A DNA stretch of 64,000 bases from Tenebrio molitor (taxonomy: Eukaryota > Arthropoda > Insecta > Coleoptera > Tenebrionidae). This document shows positions 12,070 to 22,824 of this stretch, piece after piece (the stretch's first letter is position 1; the number at the start of each line of letters is the position of its first letter). The DNA lies in contig NC_091054.1 in the NCBI RefSeq assembly GCF_963966145.1, positions 12,276,001 to 12,340,000 of the forward strand, given 5' to 3'. The position numbers and the translations under genes are program-made. Under the pieces are notes generated by a model, which did no database searches, had not been told where the DNA came from, and saw only the letters and a list, made by a program, of their open reading frames with translations.

Positions 12070-12890
12070 TACAATCGGACTCACCTCCACCTCATTCAGT
12101 CATTCAAAAGGTAAAGCACAGGTCCGGACTCGGGTTTGCTCAATGGGACGGTACAAACATGTAAATGATAAACACCTGACACATCTGTCGCGAATCAAGG
12201 TCATACAGTGACTCACCCGGGGGATTCCTCCCCCTAGCTTCTATCATGATGAGGGGCTCGAACCACGGGCGTCGTCTTCAGAGCGCTACGTTCCGGGATT
12301 GCGTTGGATGTTCTAGCAGCACCTGTAATAGCCCCGTGTGCAGTTTGGGGTGCACAGCCCGCCCGCAGTCTCCACAGAGGAAGACCGCCACGGCCAGAGT
12401 ATAAGCCTACAACCCACTTCCATACGTCACTATGCCCCCTCAGTACCTGGGGACCGGGATGACCTCATAACCTTTTGACCAGCAACGTATGATCGGTGCA
12501 TTTGGTTGCCACCACCAGCCATCTCTACGAGATGCGCCCGGTCAACGGCCTAGCCGTGTCATGAGCCAAAGGTGCCCCCACCCGGACATCCGGTGCTCAG
12601 GAATCATACCATGGTATAGGGAGGTTTTACGCATTAAGGTACTGATTTATAGCCCAGGTTGCCCAAACCTGCTATCACCCAGTTACCAACACACCTGGTA
12701 ACTGTAACTCTATTCACTACACCACTTCCGGGTCACAATTATTCACCTGCCGTCACTCTCGTACTCGTACCTTGGACAGCCCGTCGGTCGCAGCTGCCAA
12801 GCGACACTGACCCTGTCTCGCCTGTGGAACTGTTAAAAATCACCCCCGAGTCAAGGACCTTTCAGAACATAATTTACGAGCCGCATGTTT
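12070..12890. repeat. GC-rich block of unknown origin, probably a transposon fragment
   Basis: About 800 bp with base composition unlike the surrounding AT-rich DNA, beginning around CACCTCATTCAGTC and ending near 12880. No long ORF on either strand. A reverse-strand GGTTCGAGCCC near 12250 resembles a tRNA B box, but no clear A box or tRNA fold was found. Could be the 3' end of a GC-rich retroelement. Confidence 0.4.
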
Positions 12891-13009
12891 GGGGTGGAAG
12901 AGGTAGTTTTTCTGTTTCGTTTTTAAAATTCTCTTACAATTAATCGAAAATCTGTGACCCACATAAAAATAGGTCAGTATTTAAAAAAATATTGTTCTGG
13001 GTTTTACAT

Positions 13010-13299
13010 ACAGGTTATTCATCGTAGAGTTCCTTCGAAAATTTAATGTTATGCAACACATGATGGCATCATTGTCTTTAGAGTCTGACACGATAAAAAA
13101 TGGCGGAAAATGCTGTTCAAGCAGCACTCTTAAAGATACCCAAATAGGCCTATTTTTCTGAACAAAATGTCATTTTGACTTTTAAATGAAACTACCTACT
13201 TTGATTCCTTATTAAAACGTTAAACATGGAATCTAGCAATTTGAGCTTTTGGTATTTTGTGTTGCATAACGTTAAATTTTCGCCAGAACTTTACTGTAT
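13010..13299. mobile_element. MITE with GCATAACGTTAAATTTTCG ends
   Basis: The left arm contains CGAAAATTTAATGTTATGCAACACA. The right arm is its inverted copy (TGTTGCATAACGTTAAATTTTCG). Outer ends are ACAGGTTATTC and ACAGTAAAGTTCTGG. About 45-bp imperfect inverted repeats, non-coding. Confidence 0.7.
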
Positions 13300-13872
13300 A
13301 CACTGCGTTTTTCATTTCCCTGAACATACAACTTAAAATGGCTATGCTCAGTTCTAAAATGGACAAGTCAATTCATTTGAAATAGGCAACTAAACTTACA
13401 GATCCATGAATCCTATGTTCAGTAAAATAAAAACCTCACGGTATGACCTGTGACAAAACGCAAATATCCGCCAGGCTTAATTATTAAGTTTGCATTTACT
13501 AATTGTCATTATTGGCATCATCATCGCGATTCAGAATTATCGCTCTGCAATTGCAGCACTTTATATTAATTCTACGAGCTTTTCTTACTACAATATCCAG
13601 CAAAATAAGAGATGGTATATATATGTTGCTATACGACTTCTTTTTTGGAATGTAATTGTGCCTGGGATAGATACATCACAATCTGGACTTAACAGACGAA
13701 CTCCTGCTACTGGTTAATCCGAAAGAAAACATTGCATATTATCAAGAGCACCTGAATTTGAATCGTCTTCACAGTTGACTCCTGGTGAATGCTTTGTCAT
13801 AAAATTGATTACGAGTAAAGAAATGGTTAAACACGTAAGTCCTGAATATTCCCGCGTCAATCTAAAAATACA

Positions 13873-14087
13873 TAAACTCGGTACAGGTTGCAAAGATACA
13901 CTTGTCATTTGCAACAGCATTTTTTTCATATTTCTGAACCAAATAAAGACACAAAGGGACCAGAAAATCATAGTTTGGGTTGAATATTTTCCATATAAGT
14001 ACAGTTTAAAAGTAATTTCAAATGACTAATGCCATAAAAGTGCTGTTGCAAATGACAAGTGTGTCTTTGCAACCTGTACCGAGTTTA
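13873..14087. mobile_element. MITE with 48-bp near-perfect inverted repeats
   Basis: TAAACTCGGTACAGGTTGCA continuing through ACACTTGTCATTTGCAACAGCA at the left is repeated inverted at 14037-14087. Only a few mismatches in the arms. No coding sequence. Confidence 0.75.
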
Positions 14088-14236
14088 GACGTTTTTTGAA
14101 AAACCTAAGAATAAGTGAACAAATGGCATGGAAATTTAGACAATAAATTGTGGACGCGCCACTGTTTTGGTTTCATAGTCGAATAGTATTCAACTTAATT
14201 TTTTTCCTAATTTTATATTACTGTGAATAAGATACT

Positions 14237-14294
14237 CGTACGCTAAAGTGTTTTGTCCGTTTTTTCGTACGCTAAAGTGTTTTGTCCGTTTTTT
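14237..14294. repeat. Two exact tandem copies of a 29-bp unit
   Basis: CGTACGCTAAAGTGTTTTGT followed by CCGTTTTTT occurs twice head to tail with no mismatch, so the duplication is recent. Confidence 0.9.
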
Positions 14295-14299
14295 CGTTT

Positions 14300-15030
14300 C
14301 AATTCAGTGTCAGTGTTAAATTTCTTGCGTGGTAATGGTTTTCGTTGTAGCTTTTTTACCATTTCACTTTCGTTTGCTCTACGTTAGCATCGACCACGGG
14401 CCGGAATGAGGTGAATTTTGAGTTTTTTAAGTACGCAATTTAAACCATCGCAAATTGTCTTCACATGTCTTGATGGTTTAAAATAGCACCGCTAAAAGAA
14501 ACTGATAAATTATTGTTAAATATCCAACAGGGTTGTGATTTTTCCACAATCAGACGCCATATAGGGGGATTTCAAATATTTGTTACGCCTATGGTGTTAA
14601 CAGCAGTACAACGTTGGAAATTACAAATTACTTTATTGACATCTTTCTCATTTCCATTGACGTTTCAGATGTTACCAAGTACCTATGTTTAATTGTAAAA
14701 ATACAATTTACACAAAACATCAATTATGTTCAGAAAACCTGGGTCTAATTCGTCGAACTCTTTTACTGGACTCCAGATTTGTGATCGTATTAGTATTAGA
14801 TACGTATAACTGATTTCATATAAATGTTCATCAAGTGAGCTGTGCATTTGTAAAAGCACCTTTAATTTAGTTACATTACAAAAGTCACATTTATGAAGGT
14901 CATGTCCAATAAATCTTTACTTGGTAAAAATACAAAGACAAAAACAAATAAGAATTACTTTAATTTAATCAGTAAAAAGACGTAACATTGCTTTTGAAAT
15001 CAGCAATGTTAAAATCGACAAAAACTGAAA
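14300..15030. other. Non-coding spacer
   Basis: AT-rich sequence with no gene or repeat that I can support. Confidence 0.4.
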
Positions 15031-15039
15031 AATTAGGTA

Positions 15040-15700
15040 GCGTTTTTAAATTCATCAACTTTTTGCGGTGAATTTCAACATTGGTGGACTGTCAATCATA
15101 AGTTTTTTTTGTGTTGAACATTTATGTTGTGCAAAAATGTGATGAATAGGGAAACGGATTTGGTGGAAAACTGATGACTGTGCTGACGTCATGACACCTG
15201 AAGTGTAAACATAACCTAAACATTTTTTCATTTTCGGCGACTATTATTATTATATGAATAAATATGTGCGACATTAGTCTTCTTGGGACCATAATATTGG
15301 TAAAACGGATTACAATGCCTTTGGAAGATTCATCAGATGATGATTTATTAACTTCCTCTGATGAAGAAATTATTTTAAACAGAAGAAAGACTCATGAAAA
15401 AATTAGAGGATACGTGAATAATGTTGCACTTTTCCAGTTTTTCCCTCGTTTTGCTTTGACATTGACAGTTTGACTTCGACAAACTATTTTGACATTTCCC
15501 TCACTATTCGTCCACCAAACAACCAACTCCCATTGTAGATGGGAAAGGTGAATTTTGGTTGAGCCCAACATGAAAATTTTGGTGAATAAAGAAACGTGTT
15601 TTCTTAAGCTCAACATAAATCTAACAGTAATAGAACAACGTTTTGGTAGAAAACTGATTCGACCGATTGATCCATCGATGAATTTAAAAACGCTCTCTTA
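15040..15700. mobile_element. Degenerate DNA transposon fragment with a short acidic ORF
   Basis: Inverted ends share AGCGTTTTTAAATTCATC (about 15042 and, inverted, about 15685). Inside, ATG 15264 opens a short frame whose middle reads MPLEDSSDDDLLTSSDEEII and then stays open to 15473. The Asp/Ser/Glu-rich start resembles the N-terminus of some insect Harbinger-type transposases, but no catalytic domain follows. The family assignment is a guess. Confidence 0.4.
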
Positions 15701-16053
15701 GTCAAATCGGGTTCGCGCAGAGCAAGCAACTTTGAAAGTCAAAGTCACTAGCTTTAGCTTTAATACCAACAGAAAATCAGATTTTCATGGCTTGCTTAGA
15801 TGCACATTTATATGAAATTGAGTATAGTTCTTGCACTTCCACAAGAGAATTTTTCGCTGGTAACTTCCAGGTTTTCGTTCCAATGTATTGTGGGTTGCAT
15901 TTTCAATTCCGCCGGGAGCCGGGCTCATTATCACTAGTGAAATACCCGTTAATCTCTGCCCGTTATATGTATACGGGGTGATTCACTAAGTGATCGGTCG
16001 GCACGTTGACCTCTGTATTTTACTCTTTTTTCAATTAAAAAATTATTTTTAAA

Positions 16054-16290
16054 TAAACTAGGCAAAAATGAATAGGGAATTTTTCCTTTTTTGAATTTCT
16101 TATAAATACCGTTTAACATTTGTAATGAAATGTGTTACAAATATATTAATCTACACATTAAATGTAATGTTTCAAGTACTTGTAACATTTTAAATTTATC
16201 TTGTGTTTAAGAATACGTAGGAGGATTGGGGCAATTATTTTGCTTTCCAAGAAAAATTGTGGAATTCCCTATTCATTTTTGCCTAGTTTA
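16054..16290. mobile_element. MITE with TAAACTAGGCAAAAATGAATAGGG ends
   Basis: About 29-bp inverted repeats, TAAACTAGGCAAAAATGAAT at the left and its exact reverse complement at the right; 237 bp. It lies about 245 bp upstream of the SPT4 start codon. Confidence 0.8.
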
Positions 16291-16394
16291 AATCACAATA
16301 TTTAACAACTCTGTTCCATGTTCCATGCTACGCCCTGAAATCACACCAAAATATGATTAAAATTTAGTCTCCTATTTAATTTTGATCATTTACA

Positions 16395-16534
16395 GTTGGC
16401 GAACCCGAAAAGTGACAACTCAACAATCAATATGGTCACGTGATGACTTTTCGGCAAGGGTCATGTAAACAACGGTAGTGACGGTAGCGAAAAGTTGTTT
16501 CCTTCATAAACACGATAACATTTAACTTAAAACC
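16395..16534 (+). promoter_or_regulatory. SPT4 upstream region with TCACGTGA palindrome
   Basis: TCACGTGA at 16436-16443 is a CACGTG E-box of the kind bound by bHLH-zip factors (family knowledge). It is about 92 bp before the ATG, with no obvious TATA box, which fits a housekeeping promoter. Binding is inferred, not shown. Confidence 0.4.
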
Positions 16535-17114
16535 ATGACTCTTGAGACTATGCCCAAAGATTTAAGAGGGCTGCGAGCTTGCTTAGTGTGTTCCTTAATA
16601 AAGGTAAGTCATTTAAGACTTGTAAGCTGTAAATTGTTAACCTCACTTTTTGTAGTCTTTTGATCAATTCGAGTATGAAGGGTGTGATAACTGTGGTTTT
16701 CTTCGCATGAAAGGCAATCGTGATAATGTATACGACTGCACAAGTTCTAATTTTGATGGGTAAGTAGAAAAAAGTGCTTTTATAATTACTGATACTGCCA
16801 TAAGGGTTGTTCGTATCTATAATACGACATAATCTAGAACCTACGCCATTTTATAAGATTTTTGTGGGTAAATAGGACTTTGTTTCAGAATGATTGCTGC
16901 TATGAGTCCTGATGACAGTTGGGTTTGTAAATGGCAAAGGATAAGTTAGTAAAAGTCCTTATCCCTTGATTGGATTTTATTTTCATCTTTCTTAGATCGA
17001 TTTTGTAAAGGAGTGTATGCGATATCGGTATCAGGGCGTCTTCCTGCAAGCATAATAAGAGAAATGAAGAGTCGGGGAATTGTGTACAGGCCCCGAGACA
17101 CAAGTCAACGATAG
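16535..17114 (+). CDS. Spt4: Transcription elongation factor SPT4 (DSIF small subunit)
   Basis: Small zinc-binding partner of SPT5 in the nuclear DSIF complex, which clamps RNA polymerase II during elongation. Exons 16535-16603, 16656-16759, 16889-16944 and 16996-17114 join in phase to 115 residues, about the size of animal orthologs (117 in human). The start METLETMPKDL-like N-terminus reads MTLETMPKDLRGLRACLVCS, giving the first zinc Cys pair (CLVC). GCDNCGF supplies the second pair. Further conserved segments are VYDCTSS.FDG, MSPDDSWVCKWQR and GVYAISVSGRLP. All introns have GT/AG ends and no disruption is seen. It is a single-copy housekeeping gene lying undamaged in a transposon-rich region, and its 3' end faces that of the minus-strand helical-repeat gene 305 bp away. 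Confidence 0.96.
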
Positions 17115-17169
17115 TGCGCCTCAATTTTTATACATTTAACTTCACTGATTGTAATTTAATTGATGTATC

Positions 17170-17175
17170 TTTATT
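17170..17175 (-). terminator. Poly(A) signal AATAAA of the minus-strand helical-repeat gene
   Basis: The plus strand reads TTTATT, so AATAAA on the minus strand, about 245 nt past the stop codon. It lies only about 56 bp beyond the SPT4 stop, so the 3' UTRs of the two convergent genes probably overlap. Confidence 0.5.
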
Positions 17176-17418
17176 CACAAGCTTAAATACATTATACAAA
17201 ATTCAAAGTTGACTTATTTATAAAATATTACAATTTTACACAACATTAAGTGCAACGTAAAGATAGCAAAATAGCCGCGTATCTTTTATAAAAATATAAA
17301 CATTGACAGGTTTTATCCCTAAGTAAGAAGGCACAACAAAAACGAGTATTCATATTGGACGAAACGACGACCGTCGATTTCCTAATCTACGAAAGCGATT
17401 GCAGGTGTATTTCCTCGC

Positions 17419-20164
17419 TTACAAAAGCCGCTTTCCGAACAGCCCCGTCGCGATGTTGTTGGTTTCATCCAGCCCTGCATGCGCCCTCTTGTTCGACTCG
17501 TCTGCGTCGTGTCTCAAACTCTCCCGCGTGTTATCCAAGAAGCTTCCCAGTTCGTGGAACTTGTTGTCGATGGCCGTTCCCGTCTCTCTCAGTTTGTTAT
17601 CTACAGTGTTTTCTAGGTTATGAACGCCTGTCTGCAGGTCCTGTTTTTTCGCGGCCGCAAAATCGCCCACATCTTTTGCCTTCTGGGTAACCGCCTCTCC
17701 CACGTTGTGCACTCCTTGCCCCAACTGTTGCTTCTTCGCGTTGGTGAAGTCGTTGATGTCGTGAACTTTCTGATCGACTGCCTCACCGAAAGCTTTTCCT
17801 GCGTTGTGCACGTCTTCTGTCACCTGCTTCTTCTTGGCTTCGCCGGCTTCGGTCGATTCTCTCAACATGTTTCCTACGGCCCTTTCGGCATGTTGCGCTT
17901 CTTGGATCAATTGTTTCTTCTTGGTGTCAGCTGCTTCGCCCGTTTCTTTCCATTTATTCTCGACAGCTTTTCCGACATTCTGTACTCCTTCATCGAACTG
18001 TTTCTTCTTCGCTTCGGCCGCTTCTCTGGCTTCTTTCGCTTTACGGTCGACGGCCTCTTGCGTCTCTTTCAATTTACCCTCGACGGCTTTTCCGGCGTTT
18101 TCCACCCCTTCTGCAACTTCCTTCTTCTTAGCTTCTGCCGCCTCTCTCAACTCCTTGGCCTTTGCATCGGCGGCTTCTTTCGCTTTTTTTGCTGCGGTTT
18201 CGGCTGCTTCTCTGGCTTCTCTAGCTTTAGCTTCGGCTGCTTCCCTGGCTTCTCTACCTTTAGTTTCGGCTGCTTCCCTGGCTTCTCTAGCTTTAGCCTC
18301 GGCTGCATCTCTCGCCTCTTTAGCTTTAGCCGCCGCTGCTTCTCTGGCTTCTCTAGCCTTTGCTTCTGCACCTTCTCTCGCTTCCTTTAACTTGGCCTCA
18401 GCTTCTTTCGCTCTTTTGTCAATAGCTTCCTGTGTTTCTTTCTTTTTACTTTCGAGTCCCTTTTCCACGTTCTGAATACCATCCATGGTATCTCTCAATT
18501 TACATTCAACGGCTTTCCCCACATTTTGCATTCCCTCTTCCAGTTGCTTCCTTGTAGCTTCAGCGGCTTCTTTTCCTTCCTGAACTTTCTTATCAACAGC
18601 GGCTCCAGTTTCATGAAGTTTATTATCGATGTTTTCACCCGTCTTGCTCAAGTCTTCGTCTAATTTAGTCGCTACAAAACACAACAGATTGAACACAGAT
18701 CCTTCTCAATTTAAAAAAACAACTCACCAGCACCCTTTGCAACATCTTTGACATCTTCTTCAGTCTGTCTATAGAACTGGCTTGTCTTGTTAACTCCATC
18801 TTCGATTACGTCTTCGGTTTTGTTAACTTGCTCATCGGCAGCTTGTGTCACTTCTTCTTTCTTGCTTCGGCCGAAAAGTTTTCGGAGCGAGGCTGCAATA
18901 AGGCCGAATAACAGTGAGATGCAAAAATAAAAGAGGTCTAAGAATATATTTAAAGGAGATTCTACTGGCAATACATTCGAAGGAGACGCTAGTGACACGA
19001 TATTCGGAGGAGAAGATAATGGCGGCACTAGTGTCGAAGGAGAAGATAACGGCGGCACTACTGTCGAAGGAGAAGGTAATGGGGGCACTAGTGTCGAAGG
19101 AGAACGTAATGGCGGCACTAGTGTTGGAGTAGAAGGTAGTGGCGGCACTAGTGTCAAAGAAGAAGGTAATGGCGGTACTAGTGTCAAAGGAAATGGTAGT
19201 GGCGGCACTAGTGTAGAATGTTTCTTGCTTTGGCCGAAAAGTTTTCGGAGCGAGGCTGCAATAAGGCGGAGTAGAAGTGAGACGAAAAAATAGAAGGGGT
19301 TTAAGAATATATTTAAAGGAGATGCTAGTGACAGTACATTCGAAGGAGACGGTAATGGCGGCACTAGTGTCGAAGAAGAAGGTAAAGGCGGCACTGGTGT
19401 GGAAGGAGAAGGTAACGGCGGCAGTAGTGGCGAAGGAGAAGGTAGTGACTGCACTAGTGTTGAAGGAGAAGGTAACGGCGGCACCAGTGTCGAGGGAGAA
19501 GATAATGGCGGCACTAGTGTTGAAGGAGAAGGTAATGGCGGCACCAGTGTCGAATGAGAAGATAGTGGCGGTACTAGTGTGGAAGGAGAAGTTAGTGGCG
19601 GCACTAGTGTAGAAGGAAAAGGTAGTGGCGGCACTAGTGTCGAAGGTTTCTTGCTTTGGCCGGAAAGTTTTCGGAGCGACGCTGCAATAAGGCGGAATAA
19701 AAGTGAAAGGAAAAAATAGAAGGAGTTTAAGAATATATTCAAAGGAGATGCTAGTGACAATACATTGGAAGGAGATTCTACTGATAATACATTCGAAGGA
19801 GATGCTGGTGACACAATATTCGAACGAGAAGGTAATGCCGGCACAAATGTCGAAGGAGAAGGTAATGGCGGCACTAGTGTCAAAGGAGAAGGTATCGACG
19901 GCACTAATGTCGAAGGAGAAGGTAATGTCGGCACTAGTGACGAAGGAGAAGGTAATGTCGGCACTAGTGACGAAGGAGAAGGTAAAGTCGGCACTAGTGT
20001 CGAAGGAGAAAGTAACGGCGGTACTAGTGTGGAAGGAGAAGGTAACGGCAGCACTAGCGTCGAGGGAGAAGGTAATGGGGGCACTAGTGTCGAAGGAGAA
20101 GTTAGTGGCGACTTCATTTTCGAAGGAGATACTAGTGGGAACACCATTGCGACTGGATTTGTGA
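17419..20164 (-). CDS. Proline-rich repeat / LEA- or apolipoprotein-like helical protein, main exons
   Basis: I do not recognise an ortholog. Two exons, 18728-20164 and 17419-18671, join in phase across a GTGAGT...TGTAG intron. The upstream exon encodes about 27-30 decapeptides of the type SPSTLVPPLP. These are split by three copies of a hydrophobic module ending IAASLRKLFG; the last copy (PLNIFLDLFYFCISLLFGLI) could span a membrane. The downstream exon, about 417 residues, is a charged Ala/Glu/Lys/Arg helix with AREAAEAKA-type 11-mers and then units of about 29-33 residues containing KKKQ..EGVQNVGKAVE. Such helices occur in LEA group 3 proteins and exchangeable apolipoproteins (family knowledge), suggesting lipid association or desiccation protection, but function is unproven. 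The in-frame ATG of MVFPLVSPSKM at 20147 is a possible start. Translation more likely begins in the small exon at 26870-26888, whose phase matches the TTAG acceptor at 20165-20166. Confidence 0.72.
18940..20150. repeat. Coding minisatellite, 30-bp unit, in three arrays
   Basis: On the plus strand the unit reads GGTAATGGCGGCACTAGTGT then CGAAGGAGAA. Three arrays (about 18960-19225, 19325-19650 and 19755-20150) are separated by near-identical segments of about 100 bp at 18850, 19227 and 19650. The higher-order period is about 380-420 bp. The unit is a multiple of three, so reading frames stay open, including stretches on the opposite strand. Confidence 0.9.
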
Positions 20165-20214
20165 CTAACGTTTGGTTTAAAAAAATTATGAATTTATTAA
20201 AGAGATAAAAATTT

Positions 20215-22330
20215 ATCGCTCATGCCGAAAAGAGCTGATGTCAAAGTTGTTCTGGAACCGTAAGGTTTTCGGAGATATCTTTAAAAACACATTATTTACC
20301 AACCCGATCATATGTTCAATTAAACAAATTAAGCAATTAAGTATTTAAAACAAAGCGAAGGTTAACAGATTAAACTTTTTTTTGTTACATTGCAAGATGT
20401 AATATGTAATTGATAATAAAAATATTGTCCTTTTTTAATGAGATATTATTTAATATTTTTTGTATTTATTTATTTTTCAATTAGTTACAGTAAATATATT
20501 GCGTTTCGTCAGTCAGAACTTAATAAACTGTAATGCACATTAGAAAAAACGTGTTAATCTGCTTAGTTAACCTCTACCTGACTACAGTTAACAAAGAAGT
20601 ATAAATAGAATCCAAAATATTTATTCGGTGTAAATAAACAGTAAAACACGATAGAATGTACTTAGGAAGCAGTTGCGATTATTCTCGGTATGTAACAGTT
20701 TGTCACATTTTATTTAAAAACATTATTGTTAGTCACGTTATGACTGACAATGATTTCTTTTTCTTATAAACGTTGCACACCTCAATCGAAGTGGCTTCAA
20801 TTTCATCTAGTGCTCACCCTGTTGGCAAAAAGCTAAAAATTACTTTCTATTTTCGTAAATATAATTAAGAACAAACTGAGAGCTGTTATCCATTGGGTCT
20901 GCGTCTATATTAGTTATTCTGCGTCGTAAATTCACCACGCATCAATTTTAACATCAATTGAATTCATGTTTACCTAATGGTGACAAGTACGCTCTGGGGA
21001 AATCAAACAGGTACAAACGTGAGCTAGTTTAAACTGATATTTTCCAAATTGTCACTTCTCTATCTGTTTACACGTTTTGTAGTTAAACGGAAGAAGCTGT
21101 AACTATTGTAACAGAATAGTCAGAATCGACGTGTGTCGGGAAACTTCAATTGCTAATGAGCAAATGAGGACAAAGTACAACATTAATAGAATTTATTGAT
21201 TTTATTTTTATGACCTAGTGATAGCCTTTGACCAAAGAATAAATGTTTAAACCGACAGACTGTTATATATGGCAGAAAAACAACTTTTTAAAATTCAATT
21301 TTTGTTGTTCTTCAGTGATTCATTGTTTACGATGACATAATCCTTGGAAATGCTTATTACACATAATAATCGCGTCTGCAACAAAATGTCAAATAATAAG
21401 AATGTGTCAAAAGTGGTACACAGTTGATGCAATTATGTATGTATTGTTATTTTATTTTGATAAATTTTAGAGATAATGTAGGTACTTGAGACTAAAAATA
21501 AATTAATTCATCGACAACAGTTGTGACCATTTTGAATTCACCGTTTGTCAAGTTCACAATAACAGTTTCTAACCATAGGTACTACAGAACCGAAGAACTA
21601 TTGAAGTTAATTAACTACCTACTTAGGTTGCATTATGATGGCGCCATTACACTGAGGGTAGGTACTTAAGTCATTTGCGCCACTAGGGTGTTCAGTTTAT
21701 TGCTTGGCTTAAGAAGTACGTCACCTCAAAGTTTCAGGAGGTGAATGGAACGTATGTAACAGTTTTCCTTGAAATTCTTCAATTTTCCTTGTGTGGAAAA
21801 TTTTACACTTCCTTGAGAATGAAAAACAACCTAGGATAAATATTTACAATAATAAAAATAAGTGAAAAAAGAATATAAAAGAATACGTCTACTCAAGAGT
21901 TTACAGTAAATTTACAATAAATTGTTATAATAATCGTCCTACTGGTGTCTGTTTACTTGGTCCGCTTTATTATTTTATTTAATTTCCTTGAAAGCCTGAA
22001 CAGGAATAGAATTCGAACAGAATTCAGCTTCGTATGTGTGAGGAAGAGCTACATCTAACTTTAAAATTTAAATTCTTTTAAAAAGTCTTTGGATATTGTC
22101 CAATTTAAGCTTATAAAATTTGTATATTGAATGCCAAATTGTTGTTCCATATTTCAGACGAAACGGGACCAAAGCAAACAGAATGTTTCGACACAACAGT
22201 ATGAGAGTGTTTTGTATTTCTAATGAAAGCTATTGTAACTAGCATATTCCAAATCTAAATTTAGGAAATATAACACTTAAAATAATTTAGATAATTTTTG
22301 ATTTTGCAATTGGATATACCGGGATATCAA
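20215..22330 (-). other. Long non-coding stretch, probably intron of the helical-repeat gene
   Basis: AT-rich, no ORF of note. If the small exon at 26870 is real, this is intron. A 14-bp perfect inverted repeat (AGATAATTTTTGAT) lies at about 22289-22341. Confidence 0.4.
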
Positions 22331-22434
22331 AAATTATCTTGGTCGAAGGTGGTCATGGATTTTCAAATAATTGTCGAAGCATTTGTGTCAATCATTTTTT
22401 GAATGTCAAAATCTGTCAAACAATTTTCTTTTTA

Positions 22435-22612
22435 ATTTTTTTCCACGCTTTGCAGTTATGCCGCAGGATTTTTATGCATGCATTACAAATTGTGTTGGTG
22501 TGTTTCGCGAAACTGGCTCTGTGACTCATAAAAAAAAGGTGCTGGTAGGCCAATCGTTCGCATCGAAAAAATCGTCACACCAAAACATTGAGCTAACATT
22601 TACCTGAAATAA
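22435..22612 (+). pseudogene. Fragment of a mariner-like transposase N-terminus
   Basis: A short frame contains VFRETGSVTHKKK and QSFASK, resembling the HTH-to-linker region of insect mariner-type elements (FxETGSV...K pattern). No catalytic region follows. Family assignment is from motif memory only. Confidence 0.35.
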
Positions 22613-22824
22613 ATATGACAACATTGCATAACCAAGAGTAAACAGCTGTTGACGTTAAATCGTAAACTGTTTAGAGAAATGGATCCAAGAAATGAACAAT
22701 TTCGCCATGATAGAAAATTTGCAACGCAAAAAATCGTGAAATGGAAGAACAATAAGTGAATCGAACAAGAAAAGAAAAGATGTTCCCCCGTTCTGTCTCT
22801 GAACACGATGTTGCTAAACTTTCA

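Larger units (their letters stand above)
8869..15950. mobile_element. Inverted terminal pair enclosing 7.1 kb and P450 copy D
   Basis: The left end (8869-8930) and right end (15886-15950) match in inverted orientation over about 60 bp, including TTCAC(G/T)AGTGA(C/T)AATGA, a CCGGC(G) block and ATTGAAAATGCAACCCACAA. TA flanks both. The block between them holds the whole of P450 copy D plus smaller MITEs. Either this is one large composite element that moved a P450 gene, or it is two separate half-MITEs by chance. No transposase is visible inside. Confidence 0.4.

Noticed and set aside
14237..14294. Possible CRISPR-like array
   Set aside because: Two adjacent tandem copies without spacers, in a eukaryotic genome.
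17620..18475. Long plus-strand frames rich in Phe/Ser/Leu opposite the helical repeat
   Set aside because: They are the antisense of Ala/Glu/Lys-rich repeats, which rarely make stops on the opposite strand. No splice, motif or start support.
19765..20208. Plus-strand frame encoding Gly/Glu/Thr decapeptides (GTSVEGEGNG type)
   Set aside because: It is the mirror of the 30-bp coding minisatellite. The other plus-strand arrays have stops, while the minus strand is open for 478 codons and splices in phase to a long helical exon.
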